Shown here piece by piece: positions 53,248 through 62,174 of a stretch of DNA of 64,000 nt. The first letter of the stretch is position 1. Every line of letters begins with the position of its first letter. The notes beneath the pieces are model-generated. The model did no database searches, was not told the origin of the DNA, and worked only from the letters and a program-made list of their open reading frames with translations. A program made the position numbers and the translations under genes. Source of the DNA: Ferrimicrobium sp. (GTDB lineage: Bacteria > Actinomycetota > Acidimicrobiia > Acidimicrobiales > Acidimicrobiaceae); the NCBI GenBank assembly GCA_022690815.1, contig JALCZJ010000006.1:1-64000 (forward strand), read 5' to 3'.

Positions 53248-53461
53248 GTCATGGGGTGGATCACTGTTGGAGGCTTCCGGCTGGCATCGATTAGATCTGC
53301 GGCGTGAGTCGGTTGGTTGGGTCAACCTTAAAAGGGCCGCCGTCGATGGTCGGTTGTATGGTTCCCTCAGGGGAATGAAGTATTGGTGTTCCTATATACG
53401 ATCAAATGTACTAATTGTCAGAGCGTCGATCTAGTCTATGGTAAGGAGTTTACGAGGAGGA
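53248..53461. promoter_or_regulatory. recA upstream region
   Basis: TTGTCA followed after 16 nt by TATGGT (about 53415-53442) could be the promoter; ACGAGGAGGA is the ribosome site. I looked for an actinomycete LexA box (CGAAC-N4-GTTCG) and did not find a convincing one. Confidence 0.4.
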
Positions 53462-54517
53462 ATGGTGGAACGGGATAAAGCACTAGACATAGCGATCACC
53501 CAAATTGAGAAGCAATTTGGTAAGGGTTCGATCATGCGCATGGGTGAAGCGCCCCAGATGGCCATCGAGTCAGTGTCGACGGGTGCGATGGCGCTTGATC
53601 TTGCACTTGGGGTTGGCGGTCTTCCTCGAGGTCGAGTGGTCGAGGTCTTTGGTCCGGAGAGCTCCGGAAAGTCGACCCTTGCGATGCACGTGGTCGCAGA
53701 GGCGCAGCGTATTGGCGGCAATTGCGCCTACATCGATGCCGAGCACGCCTTGGATCCGGTGTATGCCCAGGCGATTGGGGTCGATATCGATTCGCTGTTG
53801 ATCTCACAACCGGATTATGGAGAGCAGGCGCTTGAGATCTGTGATGTCCTCATTCGCTCTGGTTCGATCGACGTCGTCGTAGTTGACTCGGTGGCAGCAC
53901 TGACACCACGTGCCGAGATCGAGGGTGATATTGGAGACGCGCATGTGGGCCTGCAGGCACGCCTGATGTCCCAGGCGATGCGTCGTTTGACCGCGAACCT
54001 GAATCACACCAATACGCTCGCTATCTTCATCAACCAGCTGCGTGAGAAGATCGGCGTGATGTATGGATCTCCCGAGGTGACGCCTGGTGGGCGAGCACTG
54101 AAGTTCTATGCCTCGGTACGACTCGATATTCGAAAGGTCGAGATCATCAAGGACGGCACCGAGATGGTGGGTTCTCGCACCAGGGTTAAGGTCGTGAAGA
54201 ATAAGTGCGCACCACCGTTTCGGCAGGCTGAGTTCGACATCATGTACGGCCAGGGGATCTCTCGTGAAGGATCGATTCTTGATGTCGGTGTCGAGTTGGG
54301 CCTGATCAAGAAGTCGGGCTCCTGGTACACCTACGAGGGTGAGCAGCTCGGTCAGGGTCGAGAGAATGTCAAGACGTTTTTGGCTGCGAATCCACAGTTG
54401 ATGGCCGAGCTCGATCAGAAGATCCGTGAGAAGGTCAGTGGCACCGTGGTCGATGGCTTGACCCATGGCATGATCCCAGCCGATGACGAAGAGGCATTCT
54501 CCGAGACTTCGAGTTAG
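53462..54517 (+). CDS. recA: Recombinase RecA
   Basis: A 351-residue DNA-dependent ATPase for strand exchange and SOS induction. Walker [10 protein letters not shown], '[20 protein letters not shown]', Walker B in '[20 protein letters not shown]', L1/L2 loops ('[12 protein letters not shown]', '[20 protein letters not shown]'), and the C-terminal domain with an acidic tail (DDEEAFSE). ATG 53462 is 2-3 nt after AGGAGG. recX, often downstream in actinomycetes, is absent. Confidence 0.97.
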   Translation: MVERDKALDIAITQIEKQFGKGSIMRMGEAPQMAIESVSTGAMALDLALGVGGLPRGRVVEVFGPESSGKSTLAMHVVAEAQRIGGNCAYIDAEHALDPVYAQAIGVDIDSLLISQPDYGEQALEICDVLIRSGSIDVVVVDSVAALTPRAEIEGDIGDAHVGLQARLMSQAMRRLTANLNHTNTLAIFINQLREKIGVMYGSPEVTPGGRALKFYASVRLDIRKVEIIKDGTEMVGSRTRVKVVKNKCAPPFRQAEFDIMYGQGISREGSILDVGVELGLIKKSGSWYTYEGEQLGQGRENVKTFLAANPQLMAELDQKIREKVSGTVVDGLTHGMIPADDEEAFSETSS

Positions 54518-55022
54518 TACCTCGTGACGCGCCTGACGTCGGTGACACAGCGCTGTTGAGATAGGGCGCCCTTGTGACCGATCGTTTTGGTGATCGAGAT
54601 TGATGCGGTTATGGCGGGTGAGTTAGGCCATGTGCTTAGTGCCAACCGGCATCGAGCGACCAAGGCGACAGCACGTTACGGGCCAACACGGCTGGTACCA
54701 ATGAACGGCGTATCTTTGATGCTCGTGTGGGTGGGGCGCTCCCTTTGTTAGAGAACGCCCCAGGTGCTTTTCGGGCATGAGGGTACTCGTCCGTGTTGAC
54801 CGCGCTGGTTGTAGGTGCGCTCAGGTGGAACCCATCGGCGCCCACCATCCCAATGTCACCATCCAAACGAGCTTCCTTGGGGCGCGTGTCCCAGGACCTG
54901 GTCGCGGCGTGCCCGGCCAACGTGATTTGGAGGGTCTTGGGAACTGCGTGATGGTTTGTCTTGCCGGTAGCATTCGTGGTCGCTCACGCGTCGGACATCC
55001 ACTTCGACCCAGACGGGACCGC
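54518..55022. other. Gap between recA and miaB
   Basis: About 500 nt without a supportable gene; no recX. A hairpin GGGGCG-CTC.../GAG-aa-CGCCCC (54733-54761) may end recA transcription. Confidence 0.4.
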
Positions 55023-55028
55023 TAGACT
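55023..55028 (+). promoter_or_regulatory. Leaderless -10 element for miaB
   Basis: TAGACT, 9 nt before ATG 55038. Confidence 0.4.
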
Positions 55029-55037
55029 CGTCGGGGA

Positions 55038-56444
55038 ATGAAGAGTTTTTATGTGAAGACGTTCGGCTGTCAGATGAACGAGAACGATTCGGAGAGAATC
55101 GCGACGTTGTTGCGGCGCCAGGGCATGGCGGTGGCGCCAACTGAGGATACCGCAGATGTGGTGGTATTCAATACCTGTACGATTCGCGAAAATGCTGATA
55201 ATCGGTTCTTTGGTCAGGTCAACATGCTTCGCGAGCGTCGCTCTCGCGAACCAAACATGCGGATCGTGGTCGCCGGGTGTCTGGCTCAAGGTGAAGGGGC
55301 TGCAATTTTCGATCGGGCTCCGCACGTGGATGTCGTCCTCGGAACGCATGCGCTAGGATCCATCGCTGAACTGCTTGAGCGCACGCGTGACGAGCGTCAT
55401 GTCATCGATGTCGGAGAGGCGAGTGACCCATCCGATCCACTCGCAGACCTTATCGCCGAACCCACCGAAGGACACAAAGCCTGGGTCACCATTCAGACGG
55501 GGTGCGACAACAACTGTGCGTTTTGCATCGTTCCTCAAGTGCGAGGCCCAGAGGTCAGCCGTCCATTTCAAGCGATTGTGGACGAGGTGCGACAACTCGC
55601 TGATCAGGGTGTGAGCGAAGTTACCTTGCTCGGTCAAAATGTCAACTCCTATGGACGCGACCTGACACGGCGGCTACGTCGTGAGGATACAGGCAACCAG
55701 AACGAATCCTTCCTCACCGGACAGGTCTATGTCGCAGATACGATTCGACGGATTCGGCCGCTCTTTAGTGATCTTCTTCGAGCGGTTGGAGATGTTGATG
55801 GTATTCAACGTGTCCGGTTCACCTCGCCTCATCCTAAGGATATGCGACAAGAGACGTTTGTTGCGATGGCAGAGTCGCCGGCGGTGTGTGAGAGTCTGCA
55901 CTTCCCATTGCAGTCGGGTAGCGATCGGGTGCTGGCGTCGATGCATCGCGGATACCGGGCTGAGCGTTTCTTTGAAAAGCTCCAGGAAGCGCGGTCGATC
56001 ATCCCTGATCTCGCGGTGACAACGGATATCATCGTTGGGTTCCCTGGCGAGACTGAGGATGAGTTCGAGGCAACGCTGGAGCTCGTGGCTCGTTGCGAGT
56101 TTGACTCAGCCTTTACCTTTATTTATTCTCCGCGCCCCGGTACCGAAGCTGGCGCTTGGACGGATCGGTTTATCGATCCAGCGGTGATCGCCGATCGATT
56201 CGAGCGTCTCAAACTCGTCACGGAGCGTTCGGCTAGCGTCAAGCACCGCGCCCGTATCGGTAAGGTCGAAGAGATCCTCATCGATGGGCCTTCGAAGCGG
56301 GATGCGAAGGTCGCCTCGGGGCGGACACGGCAGAACAAGCTGGTTCATGTCAAAGGGATCGATCCCGAGGACTCTCGTGGGAGCTACGTGCAGGCCCGCA
56401 TCGTCGACGCTGGTGCCCACTTCCTCCATGGCGAGCTCGTTTAG
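55038..56444 (+). CDS. miaB: tRNA-2-methylthio-N6-dimethylallyladenosine synthase
   Basis: A 468-residue radical-SAM methylthiotransferase acting on i6A37, the product of MiaA. N-terminal MTTase domain with cluster Cys in 'KTFGCQMNENDSERI', 'FNTCTIRENADNR' and 'VVAGCLAQGEG'; radical-SAM CxxxCxxC in 'QTGCDNNCAFCIVPQVRG'; C-terminal TRAM domain. A segment of about 20 residues near 'REDTGNQNESFLTGQ' looks like an insertion relative to the usual family. MiaA, its upstream partner, is fused to DapF at 62175. Confidence 0.95.
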   Translation: MKSFYVKTFGCQMNENDSERIATLLRRQGMAVAPTEDTADVVVFNTCTIRENADNRFFGQVNMLRERRSREPNMRIVVAGCLAQGEGAAIFDRAPHVDVVLGTHALGSIAELLERTRDERHVIDVGEASDPSDPLADLIAEPTEGHKAWVTIQTGCDNNCAFCIVPQVRGPEVSRPFQAIVDEVRQLADQGVSEVTLLGQNVNSYGRDLTRRLRREDTGNQNESFLTGQVYVADTIRRIRPLFSDLLRAVGDVDGIQRVRFTSPHPKDMRQETFVAMAESPAVCESLHFPLQSGSDRVLASMHRGYRAERFFEKLQEARSIIPDLAVTTDIIVGFPGETEDEFEATLELVARCEFDSAFTFIYSPRPGTEAGAWTDRFIDPAVIADRFERLKLVTERSASVKHRARIGKVEEILIDGPSKRDAKVASGRTRQNKLVHVKGIDPEDSRGSYVQARIVDAGAHFLHGELV

Positions 56445-56492
56445 ATACTCAGTGAATTTCGACTTTGACGAGCTCCGTGGGTTGCGAGGGCG

Positions 56493-58073
56493 TTACCAGG
56501 GCGAGAGTAGTGCGTCGATCTCGTCGCGGATGTCGCTGGTCGCCGTTCGTTGTTGGTTACTTTGTGGTCGTCGCATGGCTGCTGCGCGCCGCTGGGAAAT
56601 CTCCTGACGCTCCCGATCGGTCGGGTCGAGCGGGGCATACCCAAGCCGCAGGGCGCCCCAGTGGAGGCCCGCAACGTAGATCGGTGCTGACGCATCCTTC
56701 ATCAGTCGATGTTCTCCGCCCCCCATGTCACGTCGGTAGGTCTGCAAGAGGAATTCATCTCTGCTGCGGGCGGCGTTGATCCCGGTCGGGTCGTTAAAGA
56801 AGCGGTGGTTGCGACAGTGTCCGGTATCCCAGACTGGATCCCCAGATGGTGGATGCGAGTATTTGAGGTTGTGGGTGCACAGGTAACCGTTGCGGTCAAC
56901 AACTGCGGCGAAGACGACGGCATCGGAGAATTCCAGGAAGTCCTCCAACAGGTCTTGAACGGTGTTGTCGACAAAGGAGCTAAACCTTGTGAGGTGTTGT
57001 TGAGGGTTGGTATTCGGGATTTCTTGGTAGTCCTCATCGAAGAGTTCTTCGATATTGATGTCTCCGTTATTTAGAGCATCTTCGAACATCTGCTCCACTT
57101 GGTGGGCTCGCGAAACCACTTCGGCAACGATCGGGGTATCGGCGGTCGCGACGCCAACGTTGGCGCTTTGTTGCACGAGGAGGTTCGTACGTAACATAAG
57201 GTCCTCGAGGCTTTGGGTTGCCGCTGTGAGGTCGTTTTCTGAGTGTTCGACACCTTCGAGCAGAGACACGAGCGAGTTGGAGAACAGATCGACCTTCTCG
57301 TTGATTGTGCGTGAAAACGTCGCGATCGCCTCGACCCGACGGTCGAGTACTGCCCCTTCGCGCTGGGAGCGCTCGAGGGAGCCAGCGACGGTGTCAATGG
57401 CTCCACGGGCGCGCTCGGCTCCACGTCGAGCGCTCTTGGTGGTTCCACCAAGTTCGTTGACCGATTCGATCAAAGGATCAAGGGTGTTGGAGATGGAGGC
57501 CGCGGCATCGATGGCCTGGTCGGCGAGATCTCGAATCGCGTTGGCGATCACGGTGAATCCGGTCGCTCCGGTTCCGGCCCGTGCCGCCTCGATGTGGGCA
57601 TTGAGTGCGAGCACGTGGGTCTGCTGAGCGATGGAGTCGATGTGATGGGCGATGCGCCCGACATCTTCCATCTCTTGTTGAAGGGTCTCGAGCTGGTTGC
57701 TGGTGCTGGCAACCCAGCTGATCATGTAGTTCACCTCAGAAAGTGAAGCCGCCATCTCGTCCCTTGACTGGGCAAGCTCCTGGTTCATCTTCCTGGTTGC
57801 ATCGGCTGCCGTGTCTGCGTCGTCGGAGAGGGATCGATTGCCATCACGCAGGTCACGAGCCCCAACGGTGAGGTCTTTGAACAGCTCTACCTGGGTTCCC
57901 ATGTTGGTCGCGATCGCCTCGACCTTGGTGGCGGCCTCGACGACCAACAGCCCAGTTTGCCCAACACCCTCGACCATCCGCTCGATGTTGATCGCCTGCT
58001 CGTGGGTAATTTCTCTGCCCCCGGATGACGTAGAAGAGGATGCTTGGCGGTGACGCCAGATACGACGAGCCAT
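56493..58073 (-). CDS. Soluble methyl-accepting chemotaxis-like protein with C-terminal sensor
   Basis: A 526-residue protein without membrane segments or signal peptide. Residues about 20-330 are a long helical coiled coil containing the receptor hairpin tip (148-186: 'IAQQTHVLALNAHIEAARAG', then 'FTVIANAIRDLADQ'), which normally contacts CheA/CheW. After 'NPQQHLTRFSSFVD' comes a sensor-like domain with 'VVDRNGYLCTHN', 'LLQTYRRDMGGGEH' and 'APIYVAGLHWGALRLGY', a combination seen in cytoplasmic receptors of proteobacteria. The ATG at 58073 has a clear AGGAGGACAGG upstream. Could govern chemotaxis or another CheA-linked pathway. Horizontal acquisition is possible. Convergent with miaB. Confidence 0.85.
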   Translation of the reverse strand: MARRIWRHRQASSSTSSGGREITHEQAINIERMVEGVGQTGLLVVEAATKVEAIATNMGTQVELFKDLTVGARDLRDGNRSLSDDADTAADATRKMNQELAQSRDEMAASLSEVNYMISWVASTSNQLETLQQEMEDVGRIAHHIDSIAQQTHVLALNAHIEAARAGTGATGFTVIANAIRDLADQAIDAAASISNTLDPLIESVNELGGTTKSARRGAERARGAIDTVAGSLERSQREGAVLDRRVEAIATFSRTINEKVDLFSNSLVSLLEGVEHSENDLTAATQSLEDLMLRTNLLVQQSANVGVATADTPIVAEVVSRAHQVEQMFEDALNNGDINIEELFDEDYQEIPNTNPQQHLTRFSSFVDNTVQDLLEDFLEFSDAVVFAAVVDRNGYLCTHNLKYSHPPSGDPVWDTGHCRNHRFFNDPTGINAARSRDEFLLQTYRRDMGGGEHRLMKDASAPIYVAGLHWGALRLGYAPLDPTDRERQEISQRRAAAMRRPQSNQQRTATSDIRDEIDALLSPW

Positions 58074-58289
58074 CCTGTCCTCCTGATTCGATATCGCTTG
58101 TGATGAGGTTTCGTCATCGGATCGGCGTCGCTTGAGGTTTTCCTCGCCCAGAGCCCGATCAAGGGCACCCTGCCTACATTGCGCAATCGGCCCGACATCG
58201 GCCCTCGACCCCGTGGGTACCGCAGAACCGGCTTTGAAGCTTCTGGCTGGCTACAGAAGCGCTGGCTATCTTGTTTCGCTGCGATCCGC

Positions 58290-58295
58290 TAGCCT
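58290..58295 (+). promoter_or_regulatory. Leaderless -10 element for the pterin dehydratase
   Basis: TAGCCT, 6 nt before ATG 58302. Confidence 0.45.
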
Positions 58296-58301
58296 GGGTG
58301 C

Positions 58302-58571
58302 ATGGAGCAGATTTCACGGGGGTGGCAGCGACAAGGACATCGGCTCGTGCGCGACATTGAGTTCGATGACTACAGCAAAGTCGTGCTTGCCGGAGTCGCC
58401 GTCTCGTTGTTGGCGATGTGGCGCGATCACCATCCACGCCTTGTCGTCGACTACCATCATCTCGGTATAGAGCTTTGGAGCCACGACGTCGATGACGTAA
58501 CCGATCGGGATCGTGATCTGGCGCAATGGATCAATGCGATGCTCCCACCTACCGAGGGGCTACGAAAGTAG
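58302..58571 (+). CDS. 4a-hydroxytetrahydrobiopterin dehydratase (PCD/DCoH) family
   Basis: An 89-residue protein matching pterin-4a-carbinolamine dehydratase: 'LVRDIEFDDYSKVVLAGVAV', the His pair in 'RDHHPRLVVDYHHLGIELWS', and SHD in 'WSHDVDDVTDRDRDLAQWI', which correspond to the three catalytic His of the family. It would recycle a pterin cofactor, or act in molybdopterin-type metabolism; no phenylalanine hydroxylase is nearby. Slightly shorter than the typical 95-105. Leaderless start supported by TAGCCT. Confidence 0.8.
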   Translation: MEQISRGWQRQGHRLVRDIEFDDYSKVVLAGVAVSLLAMWRDHHPRLVVDYHHLGIELWSHDVDDVTDRDRDLAQWINAMLPPTEGLRK

Positions 58572-58753
58572 ACGACCTACTTGACTCGGTTCTTGACGAC
58601 GATAAACCGAGCGGTGCTGATGGGCTCGACTGGCGTTCGGGTCTGTTGACTGTATCGCGATCGTCAGTAGGTCCTTGGAGAGGTGACTTGTCACGGTTGC
58701 GACCTGTTTGGGCGCGACTCGTTATGGCCGCTGTGGCCCGAGCTCAGCTTGGC

Positions 58754-59971
58754 TCAGTGGATGCGAAACTCAAGGTAGGGCGTTTGGGTAAGTAACGCCG
58801 GATCTGGCACCCTCCCGAGGCCGATTGCCGATGGGCGCTCGATTGTCCCATCTGGCTCGAGCCCAAAGGGCTCGGTGACGTCGGTGTCAAAGTAATGATC
58901 GGAGGCTCCAAGGTCGCCAACTCGGTCGAAGGCCGGATGAGACGCAAGTGCAAGGTTGTGCGCACGCCCGATGCCGGTCTCGAGCATGCCGCCGATTCTT
59001 AGGTGAAGCCCCTCACGTTCACAGCACTCGATGATTTTGAGTGACTCAACATAGCCACCGACCCGACTCGGTTTCAGGTTGATGGTCGGCCGCATCCCGA
59101 GGCGCAGTGCCGTGATGACGTCCTCGACCCCGCCGATCGACTCGTCGAGTCCGATCGGCGTGCGCAGCCGTCGAGCAAGGTCTGCGTTTCCGACGAGATC
59201 GCGCTCAAATAGGGGCTGCTCGAGGAGTGCGAAGCCAAGGGCGTCGATGGTGTCGATCGCATCGAGATCGCTAACATCAAAGCTCCCGTTGGCATCGAGG
59301 ACGAGGTTCTCCAAGGCAAGGGTGTGATCATGCACTTGGGTTGGTTGGCCGGAACTGCCTGGGCTGGGGCTCTCTGGGCTGAGGCTCTCGTGACGTGGCC
59401 GAGGTTGTGTGTCAGCAAGGAGCCCAGGGGTCCTAGCGAGTGCAATGAGTGGCTCAAGGGAGGTCGGGGCTATCTTGATCTTGGCGAAGCGGTAGCCTGC
59501 GCGACGCATGGTGCCAAGGTCCTTGGCGAGTTGCGTCGCATCATCGGCGAGCGAGAGCGAGACGCCGGCCGGCACATGGGTGCGCCCTGGAGCTGCTCCG
59601 AGGAGCTGCCAGAGGCTGATCCCCATCGAACGAGCCAATAGATCGAAATAGGCCATCTCAACGCTGGCCCGCGCCATCTGGTTGCCCTTGACCGTTCTCA
59701 GGGCGGCATTAAGCTCACCCGGTGACGCCATGCTCGGCGTGAGGCGCTCGAGCAGGTGATGCTCGATGATCTCTACGCAGGTGGCGACGGTCTCGGGCCA
59801 GTAATTCGGGTCATTCTGGGCGCTGATCTCGGACCAGCCAACCACGCCATCACTATCCTCAAGTCCGAGCAGGTAGGTATCCTTGGTGCGTTGGGTGCTC
59901 TCAGCTGAACGGAACGCAGTCTTGAGGCTCAGGGTGACGCGATGGAGCCGCAGTCTTGCGAGTCGGATCAT
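58754..59971 (-). CDS. Enolase-superfamily enzyme, o-succinylbenzoate synthase/N-acylamino-acid racemase type
   Basis: A 405-residue enolase-superfamily protein of the MenC/NAAAR branch. N-terminal capping domain ('GWSEISAQNDPNYWPETV'), barrel Lys residues K164 and K166 in 'FAKIKIAP', metal ligands D226 (LDANGS), E251 (ALLEQPL) and D276 (GLDESIG), and K300 in 'INLKPSRVGG'. Between 'PLIALAR' and 'LVLDANG' there is an extra stretch of about 40 residues, Pro/Ser-rich with a duplicated SPES/SPGS pattern, probably a surface loop. ATG 59971 overlaps the stop of the aldehyde dehydrogenase as ATGA; the open frame upstream is a shadow. Menaquinone synthesis is the likeliest role, but racemase activity cannot be excluded. 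Confidence 0.85.
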   Translation of the reverse strand: MIRLARLRLHRVTLSLKTAFRSAESTQRTKDTYLLGLEDSDGVVGWSEISAQNDPNYWPETVATCVEIIEHHLLERLTPSMASPGELNAALRTVKGNQMARASVEMAYFDLLARSMGISLWQLLGAAPGRTHVPAGVSLSLADDATQLAKDLGTMRRAGYRFAKIKIAPTSLEPLIALARTPGLLADTQPRPRHESLSPESPSPGSSGQPTQVHDHTLALENLVLDANGSFDVSDLDAIDTIDALGFALLEQPLFERDLVGNADLARRLRTPIGLDESIGGVEDVITALRLGMRPTINLKPSRVGGYVESLKIIECCEREGLHLRIGGMLETGIGRAHNLALASHPAFDRVGDLGASDHYFDTDVTEPFGLEPDGTIERPSAIGLGRVPDPALLTQTPYLEFRIH

Positions 59972-61506
59972 CCGAGGTCGGGATAGCGCTGATACTCGGG
60001 GAAGTTGCCATAGAGTCGAGACTCGCTTGGACCCTCGGTCACGGCCTGGACCAGGTACTCGCCTCCGACAAAGGCGCCCTTCCACGAGGCACCTCGGCCT
60101 CCGAACGGCTCCTCACGGTCTCCCCGGGATTTGACCTGATTGATCCCGACCTTGAAGGCGTTCACCTCCTCGGAGAGGGTCGCGGCAAGCTCGAGATCAT
60201 CGCTCGCGATCGACGAGACGAGTGCACCATTGGATACATTCATCTTGGCCAAGAGTTCGGCCGTGGTGTCGACGATCACGAAGGTGTCAACGGGACCAAA
60301 GGGTTCGGCATGATAGAGCGGTGAGGCGCGCGGTGGGTCCAAGATGGCTACTGGAGCCACGTAGGCGCTGAGGTCTTGACCCTCGATGAATCGGTGTGGA
60401 TCGAGGGTTCCGCGATAGATGGGGATGCCACCTCGACTAATGGCGTCCTCAACGTTGGCCAAGAGCTCGGTGGCCTTGGTCGCGTTGATGACCGGGCCAA
60501 AATCGACGTCCGGGATCGGGTCATCGGGGTTCTCGACCGCCAGTGGGTGACCAACGACTAGCGACGACACAATTGGCAGGTACATGGCGAGAAAGTCATC
60601 GAAGAGCTGGCGCTGAATCACGTAGCGGGGATAAGCGGTGCATCGCTGCTTGGCGTACTCAAATCCCTTTTTGATCATCGGAGCCAGTAGATCCCACTGA
60701 GAGAAGTTCCAGATGCCCCAAGCGTTCAACCCCTCCTGCTCGAGCATGTGTCGCTTGTCGGTTCGCACCAGGTCAGAGGCGATCTTGCCACCGGTATCCC
60801 TTCCTCCAACAAAGGCAAGGGCGCCGATCTCGGGTGATCGAACTAAGACGGAGGACAGCTTGCCGCCAAGGCCGGACACCAAGGTGACCGGTAACCCCTC
60901 CTCGATGGCGAAGGACATGGCGAGGGTGAGCGCCACGACCCCTCCGTCCGTCGGCGCCTTGGCGATAACCGCATTGCCCGAGAGCATCTGCACATAGAGC
61001 GCGTGAGCGAGCACCGACAGCGGATAGTTCCACGAGGCGATGTTTGAGACCGGACCCGGGAGGGGACCGCGACCCTCGAGCATGCGGTCGATCTCAGCCA
61101 GGTACCATTCGACGCCTGAGGTGGTGCGATCCACCGAAACCAGTGCTTGACGATAGGGCTTGCCGATCTCCCACGTCAAAAGCAGCGCCAGCAGCTCGCG
61201 ATGCTCGGCAATCTTCGCGATTGCTCGCTCGGTTCTGGCTTTGCGTTCAGCAAGTGGGATCTTGATCCATTGGAAATGGTCTTCGACGCAGCTATCGAGG
61301 GCCGCAGCTGCCTGATGAGTCTCGAGGAGCAAGGGTCCGTGAATGCGAGAGCCGTCAACCGGTGTCGTGGCCGGGTGAATTGCGCCCTCTTCGCGCCACT
61401 GGCCGCCCCAGTAGTTGGCGACACCAGAGGCCGTAAAGGCTTGAGGGGCAATCGCAGCTGCGCGTGCATAGAGTTCGTTCCAGCTCGTTCCAGGCTTTAC
61501 TTGCAT
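59968..61506 (-). CDS. Aldehyde dehydrogenase family protein
   Basis: A 512-residue NAD(P)-dependent aldehyde dehydrogenase. 'SNIASWNYPLSVLAHAL' matches the cofactor-binding PWNFPL region, 'AFVGGRDTGGKI' the second nucleotide motif, 'MLEQEGLNAWG' contains the general-base Glu256 (usually LELGG), and 'AKQRCTAYPRYV' the nucleophile Cys289. C-terminal 'EPFGGRGASWKGAFVGGEYL' is normal. ATG 61506 is preceded by GGAAGGAA; the longer frame to 61737 is Arg/Cys-rich and includes a DNA tandem repeat, so it is rejected. Coupled to the enolase-superfamily gene. Substrate unknown. Confidence 0.88.
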   Translation of the reverse strand: MQVKPGTSWNELYARAAAIAPQAFTASGVANYWGGQWREEGAIHPATTPVDGSRIHGPLLLETHQAAAALDSCVEDHFQWIKIPLAERKARTERAIAKIAEHRELLALLLTWEIGKPYRQALVSVDRTTSGVEWYLAEIDRMLEGRGPLPGPVSNIASWNYPLSVLAHALYVQMLSGNAVIAKAPTDGGVVALTLAMSFAIEEGLPVTLVSGLGGKLSSVLVRSPEIGALAFVGGRDTGGKIASDLVRTDKRHMLEQEGLNAWGIWNFSQWDLLAPMIKKGFEYAKQRCTAYPRYVIQRQLFDDFLAMYLPIVSSLVVGHPLAVENPDDPIPDVDFGPVINATKATELLANVEDAISRGGIPIYRGTLDPHRFIEGQDLSAYVAPVAILDPPRASPLYHAEPFGPVDTFVIVDTTAELLAKMNVSNGALVSSIASDDLELAATLSEEVNAFKVGINQVKSRGDREEPFGGRGASWKGAFVGGEYLVQAVTEGPSESRLYGNFPEYQRYPDLG

Positions 61507-62160
61507 GGGTTCCTTCCAGGGGAGGCGACCTTGGGAGTTTACGCATCCACGATGCTGGCTGCCACGCGGGCACCGCCATTCACGCGGGCACCGCCATTCA
61601 CGCATCAGGGATAGCAGCGATGGTTGCTCACAACTCACAGGGACGGGTCTTTCTCTTGTTGGCATTCTAGTCGCTAGGCTGGTCACAATAGGGCTGATTA
61701 CTGGTTGGCGAGGTGAGTTTGGTGTTAGCAGGTGCATTCGTGGTTGATGGCGGTTTGTCTACCGAGCCGTTGCGTTCGGAGTTGGGCGGCGGCACTGAAT
61801 TGTGAGGCGGTTTACATGACTGATGCGTGGATGACCAGAGGTCCCCAAGGGGCGTCACCACGAAGGCGACCCTCCTGTAACCAGGTTGAACCAAACGAGA
61901 TGCGAACAAGTCCAGTATGGATAGGTCCAGTACGGATAGGTCCAGTGGAGTTCAAACCGGCCGAGGGTCAACGATTCGGATTGCAACCCGCTGGACTACA
62001 ACTGACCGGGTGGAAAGCGGCTGACCTGCAGCCAAGCCAGACGCTGATGCCTGCCACAAGGTGCACGAGGGACACAGGGTCGATGTGCCCGAACCAGCGA
62101 CACCTGATCCAACGACAGAGTGCAATAGCGATCATGATGGCAGGTGACCCACGCACGCGA
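61507..62160. other. Gene-free region before miaA with short tandem repeats
   Basis: About 650 nt with no supportable gene. An 18-bp unit (CACGCGGGCACCGCCATT) occurs twice in tandem at 61563-61598 with a partial third copy. A 15-nt unit around ATAGGTCCAGTACGG repeats about three times between 61909 and 61954. Frames across these repeats are artefacts. Confidence 0.5.
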
Positions 62161-62174
62161 TAGGCGGGTTAGCT

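Noticed and set aside
53380-53440. Possible LexA (SOS) box before recA
   Set aside because: The nearest candidate does not match the CGAAC-N4-GTTCG palindrome well enough on either side.
61507-61737. N-terminal extension of the aldehyde dehydrogenase frame
   Set aside because: Arg/Cys/Pro-rich translation of a DNA tandem repeat; a good ribosome site precedes the ATG at 61506 instead.
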